Positions 48,009 through 60,099 of a stretch of DNA of 64,000 nt are shown here, piece after piece. The number at the start of each line of letters is the position of its first letter. Positions within the stretch are counted from its first letter, which is position 1. A program made the position numbers and the translations under genes. The notes under the pieces were generated by a model. That model had not been told where the DNA came from and did not search any database. It saw only the letters and a program-made list of their open reading frames with translations. Source of the DNA: Mesorhabditis belari (lineage: Eukaryota; Nematoda; Chromadorea; Rhabditida; Rhabditidae); contig CAUEEP010000732.1 in the NCBI GenBank assembly GCA_958450365.1, positions 2,659,001-2,723,000 of the forward strand, written 5' to 3'.

Positions 48009-51000
48009 ATGCTTCGGACTGTTGTCTTCGTCGTGCTTTCACTAGGTGAGCGACTTTTCCTTTCTGAAAAACGGTTCTTTTCTGTTAATGGTGAGGAAAA
48101 TTTTTTCTATGTTTTAAATGCTAAACTTGGTTAATGGTTTAGACTGGCTTATGAAATTTCCTAGGTTCAAATTTATGATTCAGATTCGGTTAAGCTCATA
48201 AAGCTAGATTGAGCTTCCGTTAAACTTATCAACCTAGATTGAGCTTCTATTAAACTTATAACACTAGATTGAGCTTCGGCTAAACTTATAGCCCTAGATT
48301 AAGCTTCCGCTAAACCTATAACACTAGAATGGGCTTCCGTTAAACTTATAAAACTAGATTAAGCTTCAGTTAAACTTGTAAAACTAGATTGAGCTTCTGT
48401 TAAACTTATAAAATTAGATTCAGCCTCTGTTAAACTACAGGGTGAAACAAAAGTTCGAAGTCACCTCATTTTTTAGGCCAATAAAAGAATTTTTTGAAAA
48501 ACAGTTTAGAAATTCGAAATCTAGATGTAATTTCGGAGCATTTTTCCGCAAAAACAGAACAGAACGAGTACACGAATCTATTTTCTTATCTTATCTATTT
48601 CTTTTTTTGTTTTTTCTTCTTTATTTTCTTATCTTCTCTATTTTCTTTTCTTTGAAACAACAGTAAAAACTTGAAATCCGATTCGGACTCGTCGACTTTT
48701 TAGAGCTATAATTTAGAGACCTTTTTGCGTTTCTCGCTTGCTAATTTTGCTATTCTTCTAGAAAAGAGTTTTAAAAAATAGGATTCCTTTTGAGTGACTA
48801 TGTTTAATTAGAAATTTCAGAAAATTCAGATGATTTTTGAGAGAAAATCAAGCGGCCAAGCATTTGGGTTGATTCTGGCGATAGTTTGTTTATTTGGCGA
48901 TAGTTTGGCGATAGTTTGTCATAGTTTGGCGATAGTTTGACGATAGATTGTCAATTAAAAGACTTAATCTCTTTACTTATAAAGTCTTAAATTTCACATG
49001 AACTTGCTAGAATTACAAACGTTTTTTAAGTTTTGAAGAAAATTCAGCGTTTGAGCGTTTTTTGTTATTTTGAAAGCTGAATTTAACCGAAAAACATGGT
49101 GGCTACGAACTTTTTTGTTCCCTTTATATGTTAAACTTATAAAAAAGATTTTAAAATGATTCAAAAGTCTAAAGTTTTTTAGAAAATTTATAAGAGTAAA
49201 GGAAAGTCAAAGTTTTTCTTTATCAGAAAACCAGAAAGGCAAGCCAAAAAAATTTAGTTTGCACTGTACAAGCACTTGCCAACTGTACGAGTTGTCCGCC
49301 TGAAGGTAAGTCAATTTTCGGGGTAGGCTAGTTTCCGCAATTGTTTTTGCGCAACTAGCCATAACTTTCTTCTAAGTCGGCCAATCTTTATGATGTTGGT
49401 TTCATTTTGTTGCACTTATTGAGATCTACAAAATGAAACCAAAATCATAAAGATTGACCGACTTAGAAGAAAGTTATGGCGAGTTGTGCAAACGACCCAG
49501 TTGCGGAAACTAGCCTAGCCCCAATTTTCACAATTGACACACGACTTTTCTATCAACAAAATTTATCTTTATTGTTAGACTTAACATAAACAGGCTAAAT
49601 AAAGACTTTTGATTGTAACTTTGCAAAAGTAATCATTCTAATTTCATAAATAACCTAGAGTCAATCAAAAAAACATTTTGATGAAACAAATCGAAAGAAA
49701 TCGAAAAAAATCAATTGCTTTACTCATTCTTTAAATCAGATTCAAATCATTGTTCATTAGCCAAATATTTTACAATGAAATTTATTATGAAAAAGGTCAA
49801 AAGATAGACTTTTCATTGAAATTTTGCGAATTTTAGGTATCTGGTCGAATTGGTCGAACTACACTTCATGTTCGGACACTTGTGGACTTTTCGGGAATCA
49901 TATTCAAACGAGAGCATGCACCTCTTGGTCTTACGGATGTCCGTGCACGTGAGTTTTCTATTCATCGATCGTTTTCGCCGAAAATCGCAGCAAGAAAACA
50001 GAGACAGAGAAGAGGAATTTCTTTTTGTGAACAAAACTATCTATTTAACAAGTAGATGGTTGGTTTTGAGATATTGATAACCAAAAAAAGATATTGGTTC
50101 AGCTTGCAAGCAGAAGTTGAACTTTTACAACTAAAAGATGTTATGGAAATTGAAAAGAATTCAAAAAAACTTTAGTGGAAACTATTCCCGAACGGAACCT
50201 TGCGGTGACACTCCTTGTCCTTTTCCGAGAGACGCCTGCAAATCTCCCTACACGAAAGTAGGCTTTTCTCTAACAATCGCTCATCAAAATTTTGTCAAAA
50301 CTGAATTCGAATCAAAGCGCTTCTTGAAAACTTTGTCAAAATTGAATCCGAAATGAAAAACTAACACCGATCCTTTTCGGCTCAGGCTAACACCGATTTC
50401 GCAATCGAAAAACCACCAAAAATCCATTTTCTCAGTCTTGTAGCTAACTTTAAAAGCTTTTGATAACTTTTGCTTTGATAATCTTTATTTACAACACTTC
50501 TTTGAGTTGATTATTTGTTGATTACGTCTAGTCGGGACAAGCTTTAGAGTGCCCAGATGTTTGAAAAAGTCTATAAGCAAGTCTAGAAGCAAGTCTAGAA
50601 GCAAGTCTAGAAGCAAGTCTATAAGCAAGTCTATAAGCAAGCCTATTGGGTTGGTGAATTGAAAACTGCCGGACTTTCAAATATATTTAATTTGATAAGA
50701 TTTCATTGATCATTTCTATTTTGGAAATAAATAAACTTTAAATTTTAGTATCCGAATCAGATTCAAAAGCGCTACTTGTGTGGAAATGTGACAAACACAG
50801 CACCAGCTGGTGACTACGTGGCACCGACTTGTAAAATGACTGGTAAAAAAAGGATTTGCAAAGAGTGGGGAAAGCACAAACATTTTCAGCTGTTCTCAAC
50901 AATTGTCCGTGTCCACCTGGGGGAATTTGGTCGGCTTGGACCCCGGGCACATGTACAGCCACGTGTGGTTTGTGCGGGACGGCGAATCAGACAAGAACTT

Positions 51001-53175
51001 GCAAATCGACAGTTTATGGATGTGCTTGCACGTGGGGTTTTTGAGAAATTTGAAATAGAATGAAAGAAATAGAAATGAGCTTGAAATGGGCTTGAAATGA
51101 GCTAGAAATGAGCTAAAAATTTCAATAACAATAGAGACAAATACAGCTAGACATTAGAGTCATTTCAGTGGACCGTCATCGCAAATGATCGCTTGCCCGA
51201 CAACTCCTTGCAATACAAGCACTCCTTGTTGTGGCGGAAATCCAGTTGTTTGTTTTAAAACTTTTTATACACAGCCGTTTTTCGCCTAATCCCTACTCCT
51301 ACTCGGTACTAAAACTTGGGAGCTTGATTTATGCAATTTTAGGTCACAGTGGTGTCCAATAATACCACAAGATGCGGTCTTCAGCTTCCCCCGGATCCCG
51401 TTCGTGCTCTTCCATCCTGCCCAACCGTATGTTTTACTCTTGATTCGTTTTTTCCTGTTTTCCTTTTATAAACACTACCATCTTTTTCTTTCAGCCACTT
51501 TCTTTCAGCCAAAATTCTCATTTACCGTCTTAAATCCCTCAAAATGTTACAAGTCTTCAAAAAAAATCAAATTCATCAAGATAGTCTTTTTGGTAACGCT
51601 TTTATACATTTCGGACTTTATTGTATGCATTTTGGATGCAAACTTTGTAATAAATAGCATTGGTACAGGTAGTGGCTATAGCAGGAAAATACCGGAAATT
51701 GTTTTAGACCACTAAAGCCACTACAACTACAACAAAAGCAACGACAAAAACAACGACAACAACGACAACAACGACTACTACAACGACAACAACGACGACA
51801 ACGACCACTACCCCAACGACAACTACAACAACAACTACTACGACGACGACGACGACGACGACAACAACGACGACGACGACGACGACGACAACGACGACGA
51901 CAACGACGACGACAACGACCACGACGACGACAACGACAACGACAACTACAACGACCACGACAACAACGACGACAACAACGACAACCACCACAACTGATAC
52001 GACGACCACAACCACCACTACAACCACTACAACGGGACCACCGACCACAACTACTGTTCCTGGTAAAAACTTTTTGAGGAAAACTCGTAAATAACAACTA
52101 ACATGGGTCGGTCGTTCTATGCCCGTGCTTTTGAATTGAAACTGCGGTTTAGGCTCAGAAAAAATGGTTCAGCTTTAAATCGAGTTTGGAGAATGGTTTC
52201 GACCGACCGGTTTTAGCCGACCGAATTCCCTCATGTCCAATAACAACTAGATATTGAAAACAATCCCTCAACTTCAGGTTGCCAAAAGTGCAAGCAGGAC
52301 TTCTCAAGCCATTACTACTCGAATCCACGCGATCCACGCTCGAACACATACAAAATGGACATCACTATCTCGTGAGTTTTTATCATTTATACCATATCAT
52401 TGGCATAAAAAGTTTTATAGATTGAATGCGAAAAACTGCTTGCAGGCGACGTTTGTTTGCGCGAGTAGCAAACCGCCAACACCGTCACAATCCGTGAGTT
52501 TCATAATAGAGCAAAGCATATTCAGTTTACCTTTTTATAGCAGAAATTTAGATGCTTTTGCAGTTGATGTATAAAAATATTTAATTGGATCTAAATCTAA
52601 ATCTAAATCTAAATTTCAATCTAAATCTAAATCTAAATTTAAATCTAAAATAACAAGTTCAAATTAAAGTTTAAGTTGCTGAAAGTTGGAAAGAATTTTT
52701 CAGATGTACTTCTACGTGTACGATTACGCGAATTCGGCAACAGTGGCCAACTTAACAGGCTGTGGATCGGTAAGTGAACGAAAAATTCTATCATTTCTAT
52801 TTAACAATATTTACAGTTCACAGTCGACAATAAAAGTTAAATTATTTGAAAAGAAAGAAAAGAAAGAAAAGAAAGAAAAGAAAGAAAAGAAAGAAAAGAA
52901 AGAAAAGAAAGAAAAGAAAAGTTTAGATCACTTCCTCATCAGCAGGAGCCTCAATCTTGACGTGTGGTGCGGATCAATACTGGCGTATGTTGGGAGTGAG
53001 TTTGTTTAGTTGATTGATTGACAAGATCTTAAATCAACATTGTTCTTATCAATTAATGATTAATAATTAATGAATTGTAAAATTTAAAATAAATATCAGG
53101 AAATTTGATGAATTTCAGAGCCGAATCGGCATGTGGGGATGCTACAACAATCCGAAACCAGCAACGTGTCCATAA
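48009..53175 (+). CDS. Secreted TSP1-repeat mucin with a poly-Thr stalk and C6-like domain, about 462 aa
   Basis: Fourteen exons in frame: 48009-48045, 49258-49305, 49837-49948, 50176-50257, 50749-50842, 50890-51031, 51169-51244, 51343-51426, 51708-52062, 52278-52371, 52421-52493, 52704-52769, 52927-52995, 53119-53175. The signal peptide is MLRTVVFVVLSL...ALA. Two thrombospondin type-1 modules follow (GIWSNWSNYTSCSDTCG; GIWSAWTPGTCTATCG), each ending in the C-x-C pattern GCPCTG / GCACTG. Next come about 110 residues that are almost all Thr (51708-52055), a likely O-glycosylated stalk. The C-terminal Cys-rich part (CQKCKQD, ATFVCASS, ILTCGADQYWRM, MWGCYNNP) resembles the nematode C6 domain. 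It is likely a cuticle, surface or gut-lumen protein. One splice (51244 or 51247) is ambiguous. Confidence 0.85.
48190..48440. repeat. About 32-bp minisatellite in intron 1 of the TSP1 gene
   Basis: Seven or eight units of TTAAACTTATAAAACTAGATTGAGCTTC(C/T)G. Confidence 0.9.
49318..49535. repeat. Palindromic MITE in intron 2 of the TSP1 gene
   Basis: GGCTAGTTTCCGCAA and ATAACTTTCTTCTAAGTCGG are each matched in reverse complement about 100-180 bases on, so the about 210-bp unit folds fully. No coding sequence. Confidence 0.8.
50643..50680 (+). repeat. Solitary mariner terminus in the TSP1 gene
   Basis: TTGGGTTGGTGAATTGAAAA then CTGCCGGACTTT, identical to the ends of the 15.9- and 58.5-kb mariner copies, with no partner nearby. 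It is preceded by AAGCAAGTCTA repeats (50570-50640). Confidence 0.85.
51708..52055. repeat. (ACN)n tract coding for poly-Thr
   Basis: About 115 consecutive ACA/ACG/ACT/ACC-dominated codons in the TSP1/mucin exon 9. Synonymous bases vary freely while Thr is kept, so selection is on the protein and not on the DNA repeat. The opposite-strand poly-Val and Cys/Arg-rich frames are shadows. Confidence 0.9.
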
Positions 53176-53419
53176 AACAGAAATTTATTTACGTTAATAA
53201 AAAAAGTTTATTTATTTTAGTTTAACAACGATCCAAAAAATTACGATGAATTAAGTTCTGCTTTTTTTGTGATGTCACAGAGAAAGCTTTTTGAGGAAAA
53301 TAGTGGATTTCTAGGTTTATTTAAACTAAACCTACGGGAGGTTTATTTTAAAAAGTTTTTGTTTTTGTTTAACGGCACAAAATGTGAAAATTTGAAAGGT
53401 CGGAAACGTTTTACACTCA

Positions 53420-53530
53420 CAGAAAATACTCCATCATTTGCTGCTCCATCATTTGCTGCTCCATCATTTGCTGATCCATCATTTACTGCTCCATCATTTA
53501 CTGCTCCATCATTTGCTGATCCATCATGCT
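53420..53530. repeat. 15-bp tandem repeat (CTGCTCCATCATTTG), 7 units
   Basis: Units of TTTGCTGCTCCATCA and variants. One frame stays open but has no gene context. The rest of 53176-53970 shows nothing recognisable. Confidence 0.85.
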
Positions 53531-53970
53531 TTTCATCGATATCGATTTGGTATTAAGATATTCAATCGAGACTTTTTTTTATCCTTTCAGGGTTTCATTA
53601 TGAATTTCGATCAAAACAACGATATTTTTTTTTGGTTTTACTCGTTCACAATGCACGATAATGGATATCAATTACAATAATTGCATCGACCTGCAATTCT
53701 TGCATTCTTAATTCTTGCATCGACCAAACATCCTTTTTAATCAATGGCAAAGTGATTCCAGCAACTGTTCACAAACCCCAACATGGGGCTAGCATGTGAG
53801 CTTTGTTTGTTTTTGCTTAAACTCATCTGTGTACAGCGTGGCTTTCACTAGCAGACGATTTTGTCTACATCCTACCGTAGCCCTTTTGATGGCGCTTTCT
53901 AAAACGCGCCCGTTCAGTGTATTTAAAGAGACTTTGCGATAAATTTCATTTTGGTCAATTCGTTTAGCAG

Positions 53971-54359
53971 GTCGTGGACAAAAGTCTTGGCGGCTCCTGG
54001 GTGGCAACTTTCAAACGCAAATTTAGGAACCTTCCCGAGAGGCTATAAAAAAGTTGTCACAAGTATTTTTGAGCATTTTTACTCTACTTTTAGCTATGAC
54101 CAAGCATTGAACTCAAAAGTTTATTTTAGACAACAAAAATAAGCGTCAAAGACAAAAAGGTCACAAAAACAATGGACAAAAGTCTTGACGGCACATACAT
54201 AGAGGCGAAAAATTCAATATTTTGTAGGTCGGCCTTTAGCTGCAATGACCGCTCAAAAATACTTGTGACAACTTTTTTATAGCCTCTCGGGAAGGTTCCT
54301 AAATTTGCGTTTGAAAGTTGCCACCCAGGAGCCGCCAAGACTTTTGTCCATGACTGTAG
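53971..54359. mobile_element. About 390-bp TIR element, Tc1-like ends
   Basis: GTGGACAAAAGTCTTGGCGG through ATAAAAAAGTTGTCACAAGT at the left is repeated inverted at 54240-54359, which ends CATGACTGTA. Ends of the type TACAGT(C/N)ATGG suggest a Tc1-related, internally deleted copy. A further internal GGACAAAAGTCTTGACGGC lies at 54174. Confidence 0.75.
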
Positions 54360-54444
54360 CTAGTAGTAGTATTTTGTTCGAGAATTTTTCCTTTTATTAT
54401 TTACGGTGTTATCTGTGCTGTATTTTTTTTTATTTAGGGGAGAT

Positions 54445-54973
54445 GTCGGGCAAGCCGGAGAGGAGCAAGACTCAACTCGAGGCTTTGGAAGCGCATCTAC
54501 TGGAGAAACTGGCGGTAAAGCTGAAGCCCGCTTCAAAGCCACCACTCGTGCTCACAAAGCGATCGTTCAATATCCAAGTGAAACTGAACCAAAATTTGTT
54601 GTAGCTGCTTGACGACGGGACCAACGAAAGCCGAGAACAAGCCAAGAAACTTCTCGTCGACCGGAACGCGCTTTTGGTGATGTAAAGGGCCTTCAGGATA
54701 GTAGAAGCGGCAGAAAAAATGAAAGCGTTGACAGAAGCTAGAGAAGACGCGAGCATTGGGATGATTCTTCTGGCCTCACAACTGATGCAAGACGAAAGAA
54801 CCCTCAAACGACGTCATAACGAACAGCCCTTTCGCCAGAGGGGCGGAGCTGCTGCCAACGCTTTGTCCCGTTTGATCGATGTGTTACGAGCAATCGGCGA
54901 GCTCAAAGAACAACAGGGGAATCGATTTGGATATGGTTTTCGCGGATCTCAAACTTTTTTTTTGAATGCTTGA
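54445..54973 (+). pseudogene. GC-richer single-exon ORF with two in-frame stops
   Basis: One frame runs from MSGKPERSKTQLEALEAHLL to RFGYGFRGSQTF (176 codons), interrupted only by a TAG at 54603 and a TAA at 54684. It is much richer in GC than its flanks and lacks introns. Helix-forming, highly charged segments (REQAKKLLVDRN, ALTEAREDASIG) are seen. It looks like a processed copy or a transposon-borne protein that has lost function. No family was recognised. Confidence 0.5.
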
Positions 54974-55267
54974 GGCTTTAAGACTTTGTCACCTAAAATT
55001 TGCGGAAAGTAGAGACATTTGTCTGAAGAACTTTCACAAAAATAGGTTTACGATGAGAGTTGTTTTTGTTTGTCAATCTCATCGTAACTCTCATCGTAAA
55101 CCTATTTTTGTTTGCTCAAAATTTGCTGTTTTGTTCATTTTATTCCTAAGGCATGACTTAAATTTGTGGAGAATTAGAGATATTGTTAGTATTTCAGAAA
55201 AAATTCATTGAAAAACATTTCAAGATATCCTTCTTCCTCATCACCAAACCCCTTTGTATTCATTTTG

Positions 55268-55566
55268 GATTTTCGTCAAGAAAGACAAGAATTCCGTTTT
55301 GCATTCCGATGACTCTTTGGCATGGATCTAAAAGTAATCAAAGCTAAAGTAACAAACGACAGCACGACAATCATATTAATAACCTTTCTTTTCTTTTCTT
55401 CTGAAAACTAGAAGATTTTGTTTGTTTGTTTCTTCATAGCAATTCCCCTCACTCACATATAGCTCCATTTCGAAGGCGTAGGCTGCTCGTCCCTTCATTC
55501 CTCCACAAGCATCACCCAGTCTTTTTACCATGCACTCGTTCAAATTCGGATAGAATCTGCAAATCA
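55268..55566 (-). CDS. Possible 3' end of a secreted Cys-rich protein
   Basis: An exon from about 55564 (after TTTGCAG) encodes FYPNLNECMVKRLGDACGG and AAYAFEMELY with a GTGAGT donor. A further exon near 55330-55268 reads DPCQRVIGMQNGILVFLDENPK and a stop. The spacing of Cys recalls nematode DUF19-like secreted proteins, but upstream exons were not found and the match is weak. Confidence 0.3.
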
Positions 55567-55599
55567 TTTGCACCATTTTTTTTCAATAATATGCAAAAT

Positions 55600-56845
55600 G
55601 TGAGTTGAGCTTCTATCAATTTTTGAATGCTATAGAAGAACTTTGTTTAACTGTCGCTTTAACCGACCATTGATCGACTAAAAAACTGTGACCGTCTATC
55701 CGTTCTTGGCTCCGAATCGACCGAATAAAGATCACCCTATTTTGGTGGACTTAGATTTCTATTCGATTTTGAATCTCACTTGCATCTCACTTTTTTGTTT
55801 TTTGAAATGTCTCTATACAACTAGAGTGTTCTCCTCGTGGTTAAACAATTAACCGAATAAATTTGCATAATTGTTTTTTTAGTCGATCAATGGTCGATCA
55901 AAAGCGACAGCTGAACAAATTGATTTATGCAAATTCTTTCGAATCCATATTGTTATAAGCAACTTAACTAACTTAGCTAACTTATAAGTTAATTGTTATA
56001 AGAATGTTCCTTGGAATTTTTGATGATTGATGCTTTTTTCATTTTTTCGCTTCTTTTCCTTTAACTTAGTTCTTTATCAAAGAGCATTTATTTTTAGATT
56101 AACTCTGCGCTGCGAGCAACAGAAATCAGTAATAACATGTGGAACAATATCAAATGGATAACGAGTAGTTTTTTTTCTATAAAGTGTCCAACCTTTAAAA
56201 AATTACCCGAGTTGTTTGCTTTTTTGAAAAAGAAGAAAGAACTTTTTAGCAACATAATTGCTAAAAAGGAAAAGCCAAAAGAAATCGAACTTGGACGTTT
56301 AAGGCAAGATTTGGCTCAAATTTGATGCAAATTAGTCACCCCCATAAATTTGAAAAAAAGGTTTTTCGAAAAAAAAAATTTTCGTTTGAAATTTTGGACG
56401 TAATATTTATGTCGCGTTTTTTTTGAGCGCGGGTTTTAGGACCTCTATATAGACCTCTATATAGGACACTAAACGAGAGGACCTCTATATACCGATACAT
56501 GTTCCATTTATTATTTATGAAGCAAAAATGACAGCAATAGTGACATCTTTCCTCTCAAATGGGTGTTAGACTCGAGTTATTCCAAAGTTTAGACCCAACT
56601 ACGGAGCCACATAGCCGAGTCCAGAGGTTTTTTTGGTGTTTGAATGCAAAACGTTAAGCCAAACAAACTCACTGGCAAGTGACAGTGAAATTGCATTCCC
56701 GTTCCACGTTGTCCACCAGCTCTAACCCATTCACACAACGGTGCAGAGTCGAGTCTATAAAAGTGCTTTGTAGGCTTTGTTGCTGTTCTTTTTTAGTTTA
56801 CTGAAAGGTAATCTACACTCTATTAAACAACAAACATAAGTTACC
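55600..56845. other. No gene seen
   Basis: AT-rich. A 62-residue Lys-rich ORF (56137-56325) has no support. Near 56440-56500 there are short GACCTCTATATAG repeats. Confidence 0.5.
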
Positions 56846-57114
56846 TACCGTAAATACTGTAATAGTACCCCACCCCCATAATGACGGTGCGGAGCGTTGC
56901 GTAGTCTAGGTTTGAACGCGTTTTTCTCGACACTGGTTTATGCTGCAATGCGCGTTTAGGTATCAAAAAATAGCCCTGAATTTCAGCTATTTTTTGATAC
57001 TAAAAACGCATTTTTTGAAAGTACGGGTGCTTTGAAAAAAATGAAATACTAAAAAACCTTTGCGACTACGCGACTGTACGAGGGGGGTGGGGTACTATTA
57101 CAGTATTTACGGTA
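56846..57114. repeat. 269-bp MITE with TACCGTAAATACTGTAATAGTACCCCACC ends
   Basis: Both ends carry the same 29-base inverted terminal repeat, given in the call. The core TATCAAAAAATAG...CTATTTTTTGATA is palindromic. A second full copy lies at 62281-62563 and a fragment at 62088-62145. Confidence 0.9.
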
Positions 57115-57246
57115 ACCTATCCACAAATTTTGCTGATTTTGGTGTAGGGAAACAGTAGTAGCACCGGTGTTTAATTATCAAACCTATTACTGTTGTAAAC
57201 TAGATATTGTTCGTGAAAAATGTGAAAGAATTTAAGGAGAACTCGC

Positions 57247-58166
57247 TCAAATTTTTTTTGAACGTTTTTTCTTACGGTATCGTTTTTGCTCGTCGGTGGC
57301 ACAAAAGCGCTTTTTGGCCTCGTTTAACCATTTGCCCAAATCGATGGCCGCTTGTTCGATGTTTCTCTCGATATCCTCCAAGTCATCCAAATTGATGATC
57401 GTTTCGTTTATCCGCTTCAATCGCATTTGAAAATTCTCGATTCTCTTCGGAAGCTCTCTGAAACTTTTCAAATCCACAAATCGAAAAGATTTATGGTTAA
57501 AGACAAAGAAAAGCTAATTATAGATAATTATAATCTGCTCTTTGTGCACCTTTTTAGCTTTGTTATCTAGTTTTAGCTTTGTTAACTAGCTTTGTTAACT
57601 AGCTTTGTTAACTAGCTTTGTTAACTAGCTTTGTTAACTAGCTTTGTTAACTAGCTTTGTTAACTAGCTTTGTTAACTAATGTTAACTAGCTTTAAGCTT
57701 TACTACAGTAACAGACATAATTATTGAATATTTGTTGTGCTCTAATTAAAATTGTTTAAACATGTTTTCCTATTTTTTTTTTGAATATTAATAGTTCATT
57801 AATAATTTCTGATGTTTTTAGTGATGAGTACTACAAAGGAAACGACGAGAAACGAAATAACGTTGTGCGAAATGACGAATGGGTTTAATTGAGAAGAAGA
57901 TTGTCTCAATTCTGGGAATATCGCATCGTCTCAAAGATTTTACAAAGGAATTCTCTGACTCGATCAAGGAAAGCTTTCAAACACGAGTTAAGAAAACGAC
58001 TCCTTGGGACGACTCCTTGGGATGATTGTCTTTGCGAGGTGCAAAACACTTACTTGCACCACTTCTCAGCAATCGAGATCTCCGTCACCTCCGACGTCGG
58101 TTTAGCTAAGGACAATGAGAATAGGTGCACACCGAGAACGATTGCTTTGAGTATTTGTTGCAACAT
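57247..58166 (-). CDS. Small secreted helical protein, 109 aa, 2 exons
   Basis: Exon 58166-58054 begins MLQQILKAIVLGVHLFSLSL, a clear signal peptide, and ends KWC with a GTAAGT donor. Exon 57463-57247 joins in phase and reads FRELPKRIENFQMRLKRIN, NLDDLEDIERNIEQAAIDLG, KWLNEAKKRFC and a Lys/Arg-rich tail (RYRKKKRSKKI). The mature chain is predicted to be almost all helix with one Cys pair and a strongly basic end. No family was recognised. The intron holds a 13-bp satellite. Confidence 0.6.
57560..57690. repeat. 13-bp tandem repeat (AGCTTTGTTAACT), about 10 units
   Basis: In the intron of the small secreted-protein gene. Confidence 0.9.
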
Positions 58167-58514
58167 GTGCCGAGTATGAAAACAAGAATAGAAACTCGAA
58201 ATTCTCAAAAGTTGACGTTTGTTTGAGTTGAGTGATTTAGAGCCCTTTCAACGGCCAATCACAAAAACATTGTTTATTTTGGCGAGAGGGAACAGCACGT
58301 GTGCAGAGGAAATCATTCTCGAAAAATAGCTCGCCTCTTAAGAGCTCAAATCGAATTTCAAAGCCTAACTTGCCAAAAGCCATGATAAGCAATGTGGTCA
58401 GCTGTTGCTCGAGAAATTTATCGAACTGTTGTACAACAGTTCAACAAATAGGTGATTTTTATTTGGGGCAAGTGCCCAAATCCGGTAACAAACACTCTAA
58501 CTACTGTAATCTAT

Positions 58515-59765
58515 TGGGTTGGTGAATTGAAAACTGCCGGACTTTGAACTAAAATTTATTCAACATAAAACCATGAATTCATTCCAAATAATTTCCATTA
58601 TTATTGACGACTTCTGCCCATTTTACAAGCAATTTGCAGACTCCTCTTTCGTAGTAGGATTTTGGTTTTGAATCGAAAAACTTTCAAAGCCAATTTTTGA
58701 CTGCTTCTTCCGAATCGAAGTGTTCTCCCGCAAGCTCATTACTCATGATCCGGAATAAATAGTAATCAAAAGGTCCGGACTATATGGGGAATGCGCCAAA
58801 AGTTCCCAAACAAGGCTATTTATTTTAGAGCGAATCAGTTTTGCAACATGAGAGCGCGCGTTGTCGTGGGTGACATAAAAATTCAACATAAAACCATGAA
58901 TTCATTCCAAATAATTTCCATTATTATTGACGACTTCTGCCCATTTTACAGGCAATTCGCGGATTCCTCTTTCGTAGTAGGATTTTGGTTTGTGTGTGAG
59001 ACAAGTGTGGGACTCAAAAATGGAGGACTGGAGATGTCCCAGTTTGAGCACTTTCTTCAAAAGAAACCCATTTTGGTGTCAATAGGAAAGTTGTAGAGAA
59101 TCAAAAATTAGGCTTATAGCCAAATTTCCAAAAAGATACACTCTGTAGTTTCGCTTAAAACTTGCAAGTTTTGTGAAACTTTGTAAATTTCGCATTTCTT
59201 GAAAACCAGTTTTTGAATCGTTCTGAAAATTTGGATATAAGCTTGATTTTTGATTCTCTACAACTTTTCCATTGACACCAAAATGGGTTTCTTTTGAAGA
59301 AAGTGCTCAAACTGTCACATATGACAATAGCCCGCAGTTTTCAATTCACCAACCCAATATATTGACTATTTTAACGATCATTTGATGCAGAATGAAATTA
59401 CGCATCGAATGACACCAAAAACAACTTAAAATATAATATTCATGCAAAATGAAATATTGGTCAAAATACGGCTGAAAAAATACCCGTACAGTAAGGCAGA
59501 CAGAAAGACAGACAGAAAGACAGACAGATACCGTAACCCCCTCCCGTCCCCTCCCCCTCCTTTTCCGCCATTTCATTTGTGAAAATTCGTAAATTTGGCA
59601 TTTCTTGAAAACCGGTTTTTGAATCGTTCCGAAAATTTGGATATAAGCTTGATTTTTGATTCTCTACAACTTTTCCATTGACACCAAAATGGGTTTCTTT
59701 TGAAGAAAGTGCTCAAACTGTCACATATGGCAATAGCCCGCAGTTTTCAATTCACCAATCCAATA
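58515..59765 (-). mobile_element. Nested or duplicated mariner copies
   Basis: Starts ATTGGGTTGGTGAATTGAAAA (58512) and has internal ends at about 59335-59360 and 59740-59763 (TTTTCAATTCACCAA(C/T)CCAAT). The block AACATAAAACCATGAATTC occurs twice (58561, 58880) and GATTCTCTACAACTTTTCC-GACACCAAAATGGG twice (59260, 59660). The minus strand has a short transposase C-terminal piece. The same family and orientation as 15937-16632. A CAGACAGAAAGA microsatellite lies at 59495-59530. Confidence 0.8.
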
Positions 59766-59766
59766 T

Positions 59767-59835
59767 AATACTTCTGGCCGAGAGTTCGCCAAGGAATTCC
59801 TCTCAAGTCTCAAAGAAAACGATAAGAATGGAATT
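59767..59835 (+). pseudogene. Second copy of the last mpl exon
   Basis: TACTTCTGGCCGAGAGTTCGCC through GAAAACGAT encodes TSGREFAKEFLSSLKEND, against [19 protein letters not shown] at 15400-15460. It begins exactly at the end of a mariner copy, with no acceptor, so it cannot be spliced. Nine or so substitutions show it is an older duplicate. Confidence 0.85.
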
Positions 59836-60099
59836 GTTTATGCAATAAAAGAAAAGAATCTAATTTTTGCCTGAATTTAAACAATTATCGCTGATTTGCT
59901 AAAATAAAAATTTTTGGTCACAATTTTTCCTTTCTTTTCTGTTTTTTTACTCAAAAAAAAGTGGAAACACACGCTTTCTAGTGTCAAAAATTGAAAAATC
60001 TATTTATTAAGCAAAAAAAGAGATTTGGAAGTGGAGAAGTCTTAAATAAAGGTAGTTATTAGAGGAGTTTTAGCGAGCTTTTCAAAGCTTTCAAAGCTT
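59836..60099. other. Short AT-rich intergenic stretch
   Basis: Follows the mpl exon copy and precedes the channel gene's stop at 60100. No features are recognised. Confidence 0.5.

Noticed and set aside
51618..52097. Poly-Val and Cys/Arg-rich ORFs on the minus strand
   Set aside because: Shadows of the poly-Thr coding exon of the TSP1/mucin gene on the plus strand.
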